A stretch of 64,000 nucleotides of DNA from Myxococcota bacterium. Its GTDB lineage: Bacteria > Myxococcota > JAJVIH01. The first letter of the stretch is position 1. Every line of letters begins with the position of its first letter. Positions 8,873 to 20,656 of the stretch are shown here, piece after piece. The translations under genes and the position numbers were made by a program. The notes beneath the pieces are model-generated. The model made no database searches, had not been told where the DNA came from, and saw only the letters and a program-made list of their open reading frames with translations. Location of the stretch: the NCBI GenBank assembly GCA_022072125.1, contig JAJVIH010000050.1, positions 41,464 through 105,463 on the forward strand, read 5' to 3'.

Positions 8873-9784
8873 TTGAAACCGGGGCTTCTTCATTACCTGA
8901 TTGAAGCCGGGGAACCTGAAGGCGAGCGCATGGACAAGGCGCTTTCCAGCCTGACAGGCTATTCCCGGATTCAGGTGAGAAAATTTCTGTCGGAAGGCAA
9001 GGTGCGGGTGGATGGCAAGGTGATGCGGATCGCGTCCCGGCTGGCCCGCCCGGGCATGCGCATTGAATTGTTTCTGGACCCCTCGGAGAAGGATCGGCTG
9101 GTTCAGCACAAAATCCCCATCATTTTCCAGAGCCGGGAATTGCTCGTGGTCAATAAACCGGCCGGGTTGCCGGTATCGCCCACCCGGTCGCAAACCAGCG
9201 AAAGCGTGGAGCGCCTGATGCACGGCCAGACCGGAAAAAACTGGCGCGCCGTCCACCGTCTCGATCAGCCGGTCAGCGGGGTCTTGATGCTGGCCCATTC
9301 GGACAAGGCCATCGCTCAGCTTTCCGCCTGGTTCAAGGCGCGGCAGGTCGCCAAAACCTACCACGCCCTGCTTCACCACCCGGAACGTTTGCATGACGGC
9401 GAGTGGCGCGATCTGGTGAGCCGCAAGGGAGCGGCCAAAATGGGCGACGAAGGCGCCCGCGAGGCCGTCACCCGGGTGTATGTGCTCGGGAACCGGGGCG
9501 CCTGCGCACTCGCCCAGCTTGAGCCCGTGACCGGGCGTTACCATCAATTGCGCATTCAGGCCGCCCTGCACGATGTTCCGGTGGTGGGCGACAAACGCTA
9601 TGGGGCGGTGGACGGGGCGCCCAGGCTGTTCTTGCATGCGGCGGGGGTGCGCCTGACGGCGGGCCAGCTTCCTGACTGGTGCGGTCCCGGATATTTCAGC
9701 GCCGATCCGCCAGAGGATTTTTTCCTTTACCACGGCGGCATCCGGCGTCCCACCCTGCCCATGGTGCATCGCCGGGGGGTATGA
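8873..9784 (+). CDS. RluA-family RNA pseudouridine synthase with S4 domain
   Basis: 303 residues from a TTG start. An N-terminal S4 RNA-binding domain spans about residues 18-75 (ERMDKALSSLTGYSRIQVRK, then EGKVRVDGK). The catalytic domain has VVNKPAGLPVS and AVHRLDQPVSGVLML, where the Asp of HRLD is the conserved nucleophile. The usual Thr of the RLDxxTSG motif is Val here. The C-terminal part has PVTGRYHQLRIQAA and PVVGDKRYG, both typical. It isomerises uridine to pseudouridine in rRNA or tRNA; the target site cannot be told from sequence. Start choice: TTG at 8873 has AGGTG just upstream, while the first ATG (8930) would clip the start of the S4 domain. Preceded by a structured leader. Confidence 0.9.
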   Translation: MKPGLLHYLIEAGEPEGERMDKALSSLTGYSRIQVRKFLSEGKVRVDGKVMRIASRLARPGMRIELFLDPSEKDRLVQHKIPIIFQSRELLVVNKPAGLPVSPTRSQTSESVERLMHGQTGKNWRAVHRLDQPVSGVLMLAHSDKAIAQLSAWFKARQVAKTYHALLHHPERLHDGEWRDLVSRKGAAKMGDEGAREAVTRVYVLGNRGACALAQLEPVTGRYHQLRIQAALHDVPVVGDKRYGAVDGAPRLFLHAAGVRLTAGQLPDWCGPGYFSADPPEDFFLYHGGIRRPTLPMVHRRGV

Positions 9785-9845
9785 GTTCCGGAACGGAATC
9801 CGTCTTCCGGATGTCCGCGGTGGAACCGTGATCCGCGCCGGGGAA

Positions 9846-10109
9846 TCAGTACAATCCGTTTTTCGGCTGGTGTTCGCGCGGCCCGGTGCGTTGCTCCAGT
9901 TCCGCCGCCGCCCTGGAGAGCATTGCCCCCGCCGAATCCAGACGCTGGCGCAGCACGCCGATGCGCGCTTCCATCTCCCGCAGTTCATCCGGGTCGGGCA
10001 GGTGGAGCGCCCGTTGCAGGGATTGGGTTCCCGCCCGGACAACGGCGATCGCCTCGCGCCCCCGCGCGAACAACCGCCCCCACTGGATGGAAGAATTGGT
10101 CTTTTCCAT
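9846..10109 (-). CDS. Small coiled-coil protein of unknown function
   Basis: 87 residues from ATG at 10109 (MEKTNSSIQWGRLF), behind AGGCGG. The second half is a predicted amphipathic helix or coiled coil (LREMEARIGVLRQRLDSAGA and following), rich in Glu, Arg and Ala. No signal peptide or known motif. Divergent from the SPOR lipoprotein gene (95 bases between starts), so they may share a control region. The size and helical character recall phasin-like or PHA-associated small proteins, but this is only a resemblance. Confidence 0.5.
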   Translation of the reverse strand: MEKTNSSIQWGRLFARGREAIAVVRAGTQSLQRALHLPDPDELREMEARIGVLRQRLDSAGAMLSRAAAELEQRTGPREHQPKNGLY

Positions 10110-10204
10110 GCCGCCTGATCTCCAGATGCCGGATCCGCGGAGGGCGGTATGTTGAGCCGCGCCCGCGAACAGGGTAGGTATGGGGACTGCCGGACTTTCT
10201 GTCA

Positions 10205-11914
10205 ATGATGTTCTTTCTGAAATCCCGCTGGTTCCCCGTGCTGGCCGCCATGCTCTGCCTGGCCGCCTGCGAGGGATGCAAATCGAGGAAAGACGCGGCT
10301 CCCGCCGCCGCGCCCGCCACCGCCGCCGCGGTCACGGCCCCGGACCCCGTGGTTCCGGCCACGCCGCCGGCTTCCACCCAACCGGCGGCGGCCGGCGAAC
10401 TTCAGATTTACGAGGGCCGGATCGAACAACTGCGGAGGGAATGGGCCTTCGCCGTCCAACTCAAGGCCGTGCAGGATTCCGTCCAGGCGGACTCGCTGGC
10501 CGTCCAACTCCGGGCGTTGGGATATCCGGCCTTCCATGTCGCCGCGGACTTGAAGGACAAGGGCGTCTGGCGGCGCATCCGGCTTGGTCCCGCGGGAAGC
10601 CGTCTGGGCGCCGAGACCTGGTTGCGCCAGGCGGCGTCCGATCCGCGCGTGCATGCCCTGCTGGACACCAGGGCGGCTGATTTTTTTGTCGCCCCCAGCC
10701 CGGGACATGCGGTCGTGGCGGCGGCGGAAGCCGCTTACCTGCGGGAGCCTGAACTTCATGGCGTGGTCGTCAGTTCCGTGGAATTTCCGGACGGAGCGGG
10801 TCACGGACTTGTCGCCTGGGCCCCGGGCCGGACCACCGCGCGGGTGGTGTGGAGCGTGGACAAAACCGTCCATGACGTTCCCATTCCGCTGATGTGGGAA
10901 GACTGCGTCATGTGCAAGAGTATTCCGTTTGACGGCCCAGGCGCGGTCACGGAAGTGCGGCCCGCGCTGGCGGGCAGACTGTTCGGCGAACGGTTTCCCC
11001 ATGTGATCGTGCTGGAGATCACCCTCGATCAGTCGCACAAACTCTGGCAGGTCATCGTCCCTGGCGGCGACGGCGTCATCGAGAGCCAGCGCACCGCCGT
11101 CGTGCGCGAATGGACCTCCAGCCGCGACACCCAGACGGCCTCGCCGTGGTTCGCGGACGCCGCGGACAATGGTTTCCGCTACCTGATTCTGGAAAAAACC
11201 TGGCGGCGCCTGCACGGACGCAGCCTGTGCAAGATGTGGCGCGACGTGGAGGTGCTGGGCCCGGTGGGCATGCGCGTCGCCCCGGTGGAGCCATCGGGAT
11301 TCATCAAGCGCGGCGCGCTGGCCCTGGGTGCGGATGAAATGCGGTCGCTTTCCCTGTGGGCGCTGCGGAACCGCTATTTCACCTTCGCCGCCGACGCCAT
11401 GCTGGATCGCATCAAGCGCGAACCGTGGAATGAAACCTACCGCGACGACGCGGCGGCGCTGGCCGAGGGTCTGGAAAAAGCGGGGGCGAATTTCGTGCTG
11501 GCCCGCTTCCACGCCGCCCTGATCACGCCGGGTTTTCCGCTGGAAAGCATGGGGAGAGTGGGTTTTGAAAAGGCGATGAAACGGGTCATCGAGGATGCGC
11601 AGATTATCCGCGATCCCGGTTGCGATGCGGCGCCGCTGGCGGCGGTCTACGACCCCAAAAAGCCGTCGCTGGACGAGGAAGGTTACCTGAAGCAGACGGC
11701 GGCGTTCGTGGATCCGGTGCGCGTGCCCTATGATTTTTACGATATCCTGGGCCGGAATCTTTACCCGCCCGGCAATGAACTGCCGCCGTTCATGAAGACC
11801 TGGCTGGGCATTCTGCGCAAGGAGTCGCCGGATGTCTGGGAAAACGTCGCCGATCTACTCAACATCGCCAAGCCCGAACCTGGCGAACAAACGCCCGGTG
11901 AAAGCGGCGAATAA
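10205..11914 (+). CDS. SPOR-domain lipoprotein
   Basis: 569 residues. A lipoprotein signal ends in CLAAC (Cys 22), followed by an Ala/Pro-rich linker (residues about 30-62). Residues about 75-150 match a SPOR domain: FAVQLKAVQDSVQADSLAVQ, then LRALGYPAFHVAA, and finally GVWRRIRLGPAGSR. SPOR domains bind denuded peptidoglycan glycan strands at division septa. The remaining 420 residues show no family I recognise; they include a Cys pair in WEDCVMCKSIPFDG, which could bind a metal or haem-like group. Unlike FtsN/DedD/RlpA, the SPOR domain here is N-terminal. Probably anchored in the outer membrane facing the wall. Convergent with the membrane protein gene at 11976. Confidence 0.82.
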   Translation: MMFFLKSRWFPVLAAMLCLAACEGCKSRKDAAPAAAPATAAAVTAPDPVVPATPPASTQPAAAGELQIYEGRIEQLRREWAFAVQLKAVQDSVQADSLAVQLRALGYPAFHVAADLKDKGVWRRIRLGPAGSRLGAETWLRQAASDPRVHALLDTRAADFFVAPSPGHAVVAAAEAAYLREPELHGVVVSSVEFPDGAGHGLVAWAPGRTTARVVWSVDKTVHDVPIPLMWEDCVMCKSIPFDGPGAVTEVRPALAGRLFGERFPHVIVLEITLDQSHKLWQVIVPGGDGVIESQRTAVVREWTSSRDTQTASPWFADAADNGFRYLILEKTWRRLHGRSLCKMWRDVEVLGPVGMRVAPVEPSGFIKRGALALGADEMRSLSLWALRNRYFTFAADAMLDRIKREPWNETYRDDAAALAEGLEKAGANFVLARFHAALITPGFPLESMGRVGFEKAMKRVIEDAQIIRDPGCDAAPLAAVYDPKKPSLDEEGYLKQTAAFVDPVRVPYDFYDILGRNLYPPGNELPPFMKTWLGILRKESPDVWENVADLLNIAKPEPGEQTPGESGE

Positions 11915-11975
11915 GCGGCGGGCGGGGGCCGGGAAAATCCCGGACCGGAAACCGCGTCCGCCGGCGGTCAGCGGG

Positions 11976-12428
11976 TCATGCGCCGCCCATGCGGTAGCGC
12001 AGCACCGTCACCATCAGCACCACGATAAACGCATCCATCAGGATGGCCGCGAGCATGGCCAGCACCATGTTGGGGGCGGGCGGGTCCCCCTCTCCCTTGT
12101 TGTACCGGCGAGACATGCCCGCCAGCATGCCTTCGATGGTCCACAGGCCGATGATCAGGGTGAGCTTTCCATGAAACCATCCCTGCTTCATGATGCCCAT
12201 GCCGTACTTCTCCGTGATCATCCAGATACCGGTGGCCAGCGCCAGCGACTGCGCGGGGATGGACAGTTTCAAAAACAGTCCGCGCTGGAATTTCGCCCAT
12301 GCTTCATCGGGTTTCCGGACCTGTGAAATCTGCACGAAAAACGCGGAGGCGTGTCCCACGAACGCCCCGATCCAGACGATATCAAAGAAGATGTGAAGGC
12401 CACGGAGCAGGTTGTAATCCATGATCAT
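11976..12428 (-). CDS. Four-helix membrane protein, HemJ/CopD-like
   Basis: 150 residues with about four hydrophobic segments. Motifs LRGLHIFFDIVWIGAFVGH, then ALATGIWMITEKYG, and finally WFHGKLTLIIGLW resemble HemJ (protoporphyrinogen oxidase) and CopD-like proteins, where conserved His and the H-x-K-L stretch bind haem. The fit is partial, so HemJ function is not claimed. Its ATG at 12428 overlaps the TGA of the upstream gene (ATGA), which fixes the start and indicates translational coupling to the large membrane protein. Confidence 0.65.
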   Translation of the reverse strand: MIMDYNLLRGLHIFFDIVWIGAFVGHASAFFVQISQVRKPDEAWAKFQRGLFLKLSIPAQSLALATGIWMITEKYGMGIMKQGWFHGKLTLIIGLWTIEGMLAGMSRRYNKGEGDPPAPNMVLAMLAAILMDAFIVVLMVTVLRYRMGGA

Positions 12429-14029
12429 TCCCTCGGTGCGGTCAGGCAGAGGCGCGTATTATAAACTTGGACGCCGCCAAATTCACCAGCGCTGGCGGCG
12501 CAGGACAACCGCTGGAGCGCGGGTTCAAATCCGGCGCCCAGGTATTCCCGCAGTTCATCGTCCGCGATGACGGCGCCGGTTTTTTCCTCGCGCAGGACTT
12601 TCAACAGGGAATCGGGCCCCAGCGCGGCGGCGCGGGTCAGGGCCGCGCCGCGTTTTTCCGCGGAGGGGTAGACCCGCGGCGGCGCCAGCGTCAGCCTGGA
12701 ACCGCCGGATCGCGCCGCCAGCAATGACAGGCGCGGCCCAGCCAGAATGGCGCCGCCGGGTGCGGTTTCGTGGGCCGCATCCACGGCCTGACGCGCGTCA
12801 TCTGTCAGGTGAACCGGCGCCCGCGCTTCCCGGCTGCTCTGGATGGCCAGGCTCCATTGCTGAATGGTGGTGGGCGCGCCCAGCACGGCCACCACGGCGG
12901 CGACAATCCACGGCGGCGCGGTGATGACGGAGCCGGGCCAGCGCATGGGCTGCATGACCAGCAACAGCACGGGAATCATCATTCCGAAACCCGGACGGTG
13001 GGCGCCCGGCAGCGGAAAGGCGGCGGTGATGAGCGCGACCACTATCCAGACGCCCAGAAACTGCACCCGGCGGAAGCTGGCGTTGGCGATCAGCGGCAAC
13101 AGCGCCGCCAGCAGGGGCGCGCCCAGTTGCGCCAGGACCAGGAACGCCGGGGGGGACTCTCCGCCCTGGGGTGAAAACCACACCACCGCGGCGTCGCCGC
13201 CATGGGAAAAATAATGGTGCAGCGCGGGGAGCGCCGCCAGCGCCATGCCGCCCGTGCGGGTGATGCGCCAGATGCGATCGGTGCGGTCCAGGCCGAATCC
13301 GAATGACCACGCGAGCATGACCAGCACCCATTGCAGCAACGCGATGGGAAATATCCAGGACACCAGAAAGACGCCGATGCAGGCGAAGATCATGGCGCCC
13401 GCCCGCTCCAGTTCCATGCTGGAATAGGACCAGCACATGGCGAAGGTGAACACGCCCGCGGCGAGCGGCAAATCGGCGCCCCAGATCATCATCAGGCTGG
13501 GCGCGTATTCGGCGATGGCGTGATCGGCTCCCGCGCCCACGCCGGTCCACTCCAGGAAAACCCCAAATCCGCTGGCGGCGCAGGCCATGGCCGGGACCAG
13601 CCACGGGCGTCCGATGGTGTAATTGAAGGTGCGCGCCGCGTGGAACAGGGATGCGCACAGCACCAGCACGCCAATCACCCGCAGCAGAATCACCGCGCCC
13701 AGGGTGGTGGAAGTCAGGCGTCCCGCCAGCAGCCAGACGGGCTGGAAAAATCCGCCGCCGCCAGGGCCGAACTGATCGGAAAACGAATGGGCGCCCGCGA
13801 CAGCCTGGGACAGCCCCTGCGCCAGCCAGAAGGCCATGCCATCGGCGCGCGGGCCCGCGGCGCCGGAAAAGGTTCCGCCGTCAATCCGGCCGGTGAAGAG
13901 CGGGATGGAAAAAAACACGGCGGCGGTGAGCGAGGTGATCCAGAACCCGGGCGAGCGAAGCGCGATCCACAGTGAATTGATCGCTGGAGACAGCGGCGTT
14001 TCCGACAGGTAGGGCTGGATGCTTTTCAT
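12425..14029 (-). CDS. Polytopic membrane protein, GT-C-like
   Basis: 534 residues from ATG at 14029 (MKSIQPYLSETPL). About ten hydrophobic segments fill residues 20-420, followed by a soluble C-terminal domain of about 110 residues (VHLTDDARQAVDAAHETAPG and following). The early loop (MAFWLAQGLSQAVAGAHSFSD) and overall plan resemble GT-C type glycosyltransferases or O-antigen-type membrane proteins, but I see no diagnostic DD/DE motif in the first loop. Function unknown. Coupled by ATGA overlap to the small HemJ/CopD-like protein. Starts further upstream (14050, 14098) are possible; none has a clear Shine-Dalgarno. Confidence 0.7.
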   Translation of the reverse strand: MKSIQPYLSETPLSPAINSLWIALRSPGFWITSLTAAVFFSIPLFTGRIDGGTFSGAAGPRADGMAFWLAQGLSQAVAGAHSFSDQFGPGGGGFFQPVWLLAGRLTSTTLGAVILLRVIGVLVLCASLFHAARTFNYTIGRPWLVPAMACAASGFGVFLEWTGVGAGADHAIAEYAPSLMMIWGADLPLAAGVFTFAMCWSYSSMELERAGAMIFACIGVFLVSWIFPIALLQWVLVMLAWSFGFGLDRTDRIWRITRTGGMALAALPALHHYFSHGGDAAVVWFSPQGGESPPAFLVLAQLGAPLLAALLPLIANASFRRVQFLGVWIVVALITAAFPLPGAHRPGFGMMIPVLLLVMQPMRWPGSVITAPPWIVAAVVAVLGAPTTIQQWSLAIQSSREARAPVHLTDDARQAVDAAHETAPGGAILAGPRLSLLAARSGGSRLTLAPPRVYPSAEKRGAALTRAAALGPDSLLKVLREEKTGAVIADDELREYLGAGFEPALQRLSCAASAGEFGGVQVYNTRLCLTAPRE

Positions 14030-14248
14030 TGGCGCGGACCGTATCCCCATTGAAATACCATGGCAAGAAGTTGATAAGACTGGCGCCCGGATCACCATGA
14101 CGGATTTCCGCTCTGGATTTTTTCAAGCCATGATCCGCCATGGCGTCCCCCGGATAGAGGGGAGAAAACGCCCCGCTCTCGCGTCTCGCGGCGGACCGGG
14201 GTAAAACCGGGCGCCTGTCAGGATCAACACCGGAATCGGGACTGGAAC

Positions 14249-15901
<1,653 letters not shown>

Positions 15902-16078
15902 GACGCGGCCTTCAAGCCGCCGCCCAGGCTTCCGGCGGGTTCAGGTTCACAGGACGGAACAAGGGTTGCTCCGGCGCGGAACAAACCGGACATTTCCTCT
16001 GGACACCTGTTGACGCGGTGCGTTACAAGCAGAGGGACGCCGGCGATTCGCCACCTGCTGGCGCAAGGATGAACGCCG

Positions 16079-19000
16079 ATGAAACATCCGACCCTTCCGG
16101 TCAACGCCGCGGGTTTTCCGCGCCCGGTTGGACTGTACGATCCGCGGTTTGAGCACGACGCCTGCGGCGTTGCGCTGGTCGCCCAGTTGTCGGGCGAGGC
16201 CAACCACGCCGTGGTGGAAAACGCCATCCAGGCGCTGACCAACCTGGAGCACCGCGGCGCGATCGGCGGCGACGCCAAGACCGGAGACGGCGCCGGGGTG
16301 ATGGTCCGTCTGCCCGACGCCTTCCTGCGCCGCATCTGTTCCGATGAAGGGCTGCTCTTGCCGCCCCCGGGCGAATACGCCGCCGGGATTGTCTTCTTGC
16401 CCACGCAGGAATTTGTCGCCGCACGGTGCGCGCGCGCGCTGGAAGGCGCGGTTGCGGCGGAAGGCTGCGAGGTCCTGTGGTGGCGCGACACCCCCATCAG
16501 CGAGGACGCGGTTGGCGCGCAGGCCCAGCGCACCATGCCGCGCATCCGCCATGTGATCATCTCGCGCGGCAAGGTCCCCGCCGAAGCCTTTGAGCGCAAG
16601 CTCTACGTCATCCGCCGGCTGGCGGAGAAAGCCGCCGCCGGTTTCGAGGATGTGGACGCCAGTCAGTTCTACGTGTGCAGCCTGTCTTCCCGCACCATGG
16701 TGTACAAGGGGCTGATGAGCGCGAGTCAGCTCAACACCTTTTACCCCGATCTGATGGCCGCGGATTTCAGCAGTCCCTTCGCCCTGGTGCACCAGCGGTA
16801 CAGCACCAACACCCTGCCCATGTGGGCGCTCGCCCAGCCGTTCCGCTTCGTCGCCCACAACGGCGAGATCAACGCCCTGCGCGGCAACATCAACCGCATG
16901 AAAGCCCGTGAGGCGGCGCTGCATTCCGGGCTGCTGGGCGCGGACATCGAAAAACTCAAGCCCGTCATCCAGGAATGGGGAAGCGATTCCGCCATTTTCG
17001 ACAACGTGCTGGAACTGCTGACCGCCGCCGGGCGATCTCTGCCCCATGCGCTGATGATGATGGTCCCCGAGCCCTGGGGCGAGAAATACGCCATGAGCGC
17101 CGACCGCCGGGCCTTCTACGAATACCATTCCGCGATGATGGAGCCGTGGGACGGCCCCGCCGCGATGATGTTCGCCGACGGCCGGTATGTCGGCGCGACG
17201 CTGGATCGCAATGGTCTGCGGCCCGCCCGCTACACCGTCACCTCCGACGGCATGATCGTGGTCGCCAGCGAGACGGGGGTGCTGGACCTTCAGCCCGAGC
17301 GGATCGTCCGGCGCGGGCGGTTGGCCCCCGGGCGCATGCTGCTGATTGACCTGCACGAAAAACGCATCGTCCCCAATTCGGAGCTGAAGTCGCGGGTGTC
17401 GCGGCAGAAGCCCTACCGCCACTGGCTGCAGCAGAACCGCGTGGACCTGAAGGGCCTTTTCCAGCCCGGGGTGGAGCCCCGCGAACCGGATGACCAGTTG
17501 TTGCGCGCGCAACACCTCTTCGGATACACGGCGGAGGATATCACCGACATCATCCTGCCCATGGCGTCGAAAGGGCAGGAGCCGGTCGGCTCCATGGGCA
17601 ACGATGTCAACCTCCCCGTGCTCTCGGAGCGGCCGCAACTGCTGTTTTCCTACTTCAAGCAGAACTTCGCCCAGGTGACCAACCCGCCGATTGATCCGCT
17701 GCGCGAGGAACTGGTCATGTCGCTGGCGAACTGGGCTGGACACGAGCGCAACCTGCTGGAGGAAACCCCGGAACATTGCCGCATGCTGCGGCTCAACCAG
17801 CCCATCCTGACGCCGGCCGACATGCGGCGGCTCCGCAATTCCCGGCTGCCCGAACTGGCGGACCGGGATATCCCCATGCTGTTCGATTCGCGCGGCGGCG
17901 GCGCGGCCCTGCGCGAGGCGCTGGAACGCATGTGCGCCATGGCCGTGGAGGCCATTGAAAACGGCGCGCACCTGCTGCTGCTGACCGACCGGGACGCCGG
18001 ACCCGATCAGGCGCCCATCCCCTCGCTGCTGGCGGTGTCGGCGCTGCACCAGCACCTGATCCGCAAGGGCCTGCGCCACCGTGCGGGCGTCATGGCGGAG
18101 TGCGGCGACGCGCGCGAGGTCATGCATTTCGCGCTGCTCATCGGTTTCGGCGCCAATGGCGTGTGTCCGCGGGTGGCCATCGCCACCATCCGCGCGCTGG
18201 CGGAAGACGGCCTGATCGAAGGGATGGATGATCCCGAGGAGGCGCTTGATCTGTACATCACCGCGATCCGCAAGGGCTTGCTCAAGACCTTCAGCCGCAT
18301 GGGCATTTCGACCCTGCAGAGCTTCGCGGGATCGCAGATCTTTGAAGCCATCGGACTGGATCGCAACCTGGTGCGCGAGCATTTCGCCGGGTCGGTTTCG
18401 CGTCTCGGCGGAATTGGTCTGGAAGAACTGGCGCGCGAGGTCGAGTTGCGAAGGCTGCGCGCATGGCCGGAACACGGCGATCCGGACCCGCTGCTGGATC
18501 CGGGCGGCGTGTATCACCTCCGCCTCGGCGGCGAAAAGCACGGCTGGACGCCGGATGTGGTCTACAAGCTGCAACAGGCCGTGCGCACCAATGATTACGC
18601 GGTCTTCAAGGAATATTCCGCCCTCGTGGATGACCAGTCGCGCGATCGCAAGACCCTGCGCGGCCTGTTGAAGTTCCGCCCCGCGCAGGCGATTCCCCTG
18701 GACGAGGTGGAGCCGGTGGAAAATATCGTCCGGCGATTCGTCACCGCGGCGATGTCCTATGGCTCCATCAGCCTGGAAACCCACGAAACCATCGCGCTGG
18801 CGCTGAACCGCATCGGCGGCCGCAGCAATTCCGGCGAGGGCGGCGAGGATCCCACCCGCTACCATCCGGCGCCCGATGGTTCGAGCCGCCGCTCCTCCAT
18901 CAAGCAGGTGGCGTCGGGACGCTTCGGCGTGACCACGGAATACCTGATCAACGCCGATGAACTGCAGATCAAGATGGCCCAGGGCGCCAAGCCGGGGGAG

Positions 19001-20656
19001 GGCGGACAGCTTCCCGGCCACAAGGTCACGGAAGATATCGCGCGGGTGCGCCACACCACGCCCTTCGTCACGCTGATCTCGCCGCCGCCGCACCACGACA
19101 TTTACTCCATCGAGGATTTGGCGCAGCTCATCCACGATCTCAAGACGGTCAATCCGCGGGCTTTCGTCAGCGTCAAACTGGTGTCGGAAGCCGGCGTGGG
19201 CACCATCGCTTCCGGCGTCGCCAAGGCCAACGCCGATCTGGTGCTGATCTCCGGCCACGACGGCGGCACCGGCGCCTCGCCATGGACCTCGATCATGCAT
19301 ACCGGCACGCCATGGGAGTTGGGCCTGGCGGAAGCCCATCAGTCGCTGATCCACAACGGCCTGCGCGATCGCATCCGCGTGCAGACCGACGGCCAGCTCC
19401 GCACCGGCCGCGATCTGGCCATCGCCGCGCTGCTGGGCGCCGAGGAGTTCGGTTTCGGCACGGCGATTCTGGTCGCGCTGGGCTGCATCATGATGCGCAA
19501 ATGCCACCTCAACACCTGTCCGGTCGGCGTGGCCACGCAGGACCCGGAACTGCGCAAGCGCTTCACCGGACTGCCCGTCCACGCGGAACGGTTTCTCCTC
19601 TTCATCGCCGCTGAAATGCGCGAACACATGGCCCGCCTGGGTTTCCGCACGGTGGAGGAAATGGTGGGGCGGGTGGACCATCTCATGTACTCCCCGCCGG
19701 AGGATCACTGGAAGGCCAGGAGTCTGGACCTGGCGCCGCTGCTGATCCCCCTTCATCCGGGCGAGGGACGCGCCATCCACTGCACGCGAAAGGAGCCATC
19801 CCCAGCGGCCGCCCCGCTGGATGAAGACCTGATCGCCAGCGCGAAACCGGCCCTGGATCATCGCACGCCGGTGCGCATCCAGCGGCCCGTGCGCAACGTC
19901 CACCGCGCGGTGGGCGGGCGCCTGAGCGGGGAGATCGCCCGGCGCTACGGCGCCAAGGGCCTGCCGCCGGAGACCATCCGCGTGTCGCTGCGCGGCTCCG
20001 CGGGCCAGAGCCTGGGCGCTTTCCTGATGCCCGGCGTGTTCATCGAGGTCGAGGGAGACGCCAATGACTACGTGGGCAAGGGCATGTGCGGCGGACGCAT
20101 CGCCATTCGCCCGCCCAGCGAGTCCCGGGTGATCTCGCACGAGGCCATCATCGCCGGAAACACCGCCCTCTACGGGGCCACCGGCGGCGAACTGTACCTG
20201 TGCGGCGGCGCGGGCATGCGTTTCGCCGTGCGCAACAGCGGCGCGCGCGCGGTTGTCGAGGGCCTGGGTGATCACGGTTGCGAATACATGACCGGCGGCA
20301 TGGTCGTGGTGCTGGGCGAAACCGGCTACAACTTCGCGGCGGGAATGAGCGGCGGCGTGGCCTACGTCTATGACGAGACGGAGATGTTCGACACCCGCTG
20401 CAACCTCGACACCGTGGACCTGGAGACGGTCTGGACCCGGCAGGATCAGGAGACCCTCCGCCGCATGCTGGAAAACCATCACCAGTTCACCGGCAGCAAA
20501 CGCGCGGCCAATATCCTGAACAACTGGGAAACCCATCTGCCGCGTTTCGTGAAGGTCATGCCCATCGAATACAGGAAGGTCATGGAGCGCATGAAGATGC
20601 AGGAAGAATTTGAAGCCTCCGCCGTCTCCGCCACCGAAGAGGTCTTCCATGGCTAA
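16079..20656 (+). CDS. gltB: Glutamate synthase (NADPH) large subunit
   Basis: 1525 residues, full length. Makes two glutamates from glutamine and 2-oxoglutarate using electrons from GltD. The N-terminal amidotransferase begins after a short propeptide: EHDACGVALVAQL, where Cys becomes the N-terminal nucleophile. The central and FMN-binding synthase domain follow (GEGGEDPTRYHP; HDGGTGASPWTSIMH). The [3Fe-4S] ligands are in CIMMRKCHLNTCPVGVATQ. The C-terminal Gly-rich beta-helix (GXG repeats) starts near residue 1290. Start at 16079 is preceded by AAGGATG at about 9 bases. gltD overlaps its last 8 bases. The 1590-residue antisense ORF at 15947-20719 is a GC-rich shadow. Confidence 0.98.
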   Translation: MKHPTLPVNAAGFPRPVGLYDPRFEHDACGVALVAQLSGEANHAVVENAIQALTNLEHRGAIGGDAKTGDGAGVMVRLPDAFLRRICSDEGLLLPPPGEYAAGIVFLPTQEFVAARCARALEGAVAAEGCEVLWWRDTPISEDAVGAQAQRTMPRIRHVIISRGKVPAEAFERKLYVIRRLAEKAAAGFEDVDASQFYVCSLSSRTMVYKGLMSASQLNTFYPDLMAADFSSPFALVHQRYSTNTLPMWALAQPFRFVAHNGEINALRGNINRMKAREAALHSGLLGADIEKLKPVIQEWGSDSAIFDNVLELLTAAGRSLPHALMMMVPEPWGEKYAMSADRRAFYEYHSAMMEPWDGPAAMMFADGRYVGATLDRNGLRPARYTVTSDGMIVVASETGVLDLQPERIVRRGRLAPGRMLLIDLHEKRIVPNSELKSRVSRQKPYRHWLQQNRVDLKGLFQPGVEPREPDDQLLRAQHLFGYTAEDITDIILPMASKGQEPVGSMGNDVNLPVLSERPQLLFSYFKQNFAQVTNPPIDPLREELVMSLANWAGHERNLLEETPEHCRMLRLNQPILTPADMRRLRNSRLPELADRDIPMLFDSRGGGAALREALERMCAMAVEAIENGAHLLLLTDRDAGPDQAPIPSLLAVSALHQHLIRKGLRHRAGVMAECGDAREVMHFALLIGFGANGVCPRVAIATIRALAEDGLIEGMDDPEEALDLYITAIRKGLLKTFSRMGISTLQSFAGSQIFEAIGLDRNLVREHFAGSVSRLGGIGLEELAREVELRRLRAWPEHGDPDPLLDPGGVYHLRLGGEKHGWTPDVVYKLQQAVRTNDYAVFKEYSALVDDQSRDRKTLRGLLKFRPAQAIPLDEVEPVENIVRRFVTAAMSYGSISLETHETIALALNRIGGRSNSGEGGEDPTRYHPAPDGSSRRSSIKQVASGRFGVTTEYLINADELQIKMAQGAKPGEGGQLPGHKVTEDIARVRHTTPFVTLISPPPHHDIYSIEDLAQLIHDLKTVNPRAFVSVKLVSEAGVGTIASGVAKANADLVLISGHDGGTGASPWTSIMHTGTPWELGLAEAHQSLIHNGLRDRIRVQTDGQLRTGRDLAIAALLGAEEFGFGTAILVALGCIMMRKCHLNTCPVGVATQDPELRKRFTGLPVHAERFLLFIAAEMREHMARLGFRTVEEMVGRVDHLMYSPPEDHWKARSLDLAPLLIPLHPGEGRAIHCTRKEPSPAAAPLDEDLIASAKPALDHRTPVRIQRPVRNVHRAVGGRLSGEIARRYGAKGLPPETIRVSLRGSAGQSLGAFLMPGVFIEVEGDANDYVGKGMCGGRIAIRPPSESRVISHEAIIAGNTALYGATGGELYLCGGAGMRFAVRNSGARAVVEGLGDHGCEYMTGGMVVVLGETGYNFAAGMSGGVAYVYDETEMFDTRCNLDTVDLETVWTRQDQETLRRMLENHHQFTGSKRAANILNNWETHLPRFVKVMPIEYRKVMERMKMQEEFEASAVSATEEVFHG

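Noticed and set aside
11929-11943. CCGGGA-AAA-TCCCGG hairpin between convergent genes as a bidirectional terminator
   Set aside because: Stem is only 6 bp and neither side has a U-tract.
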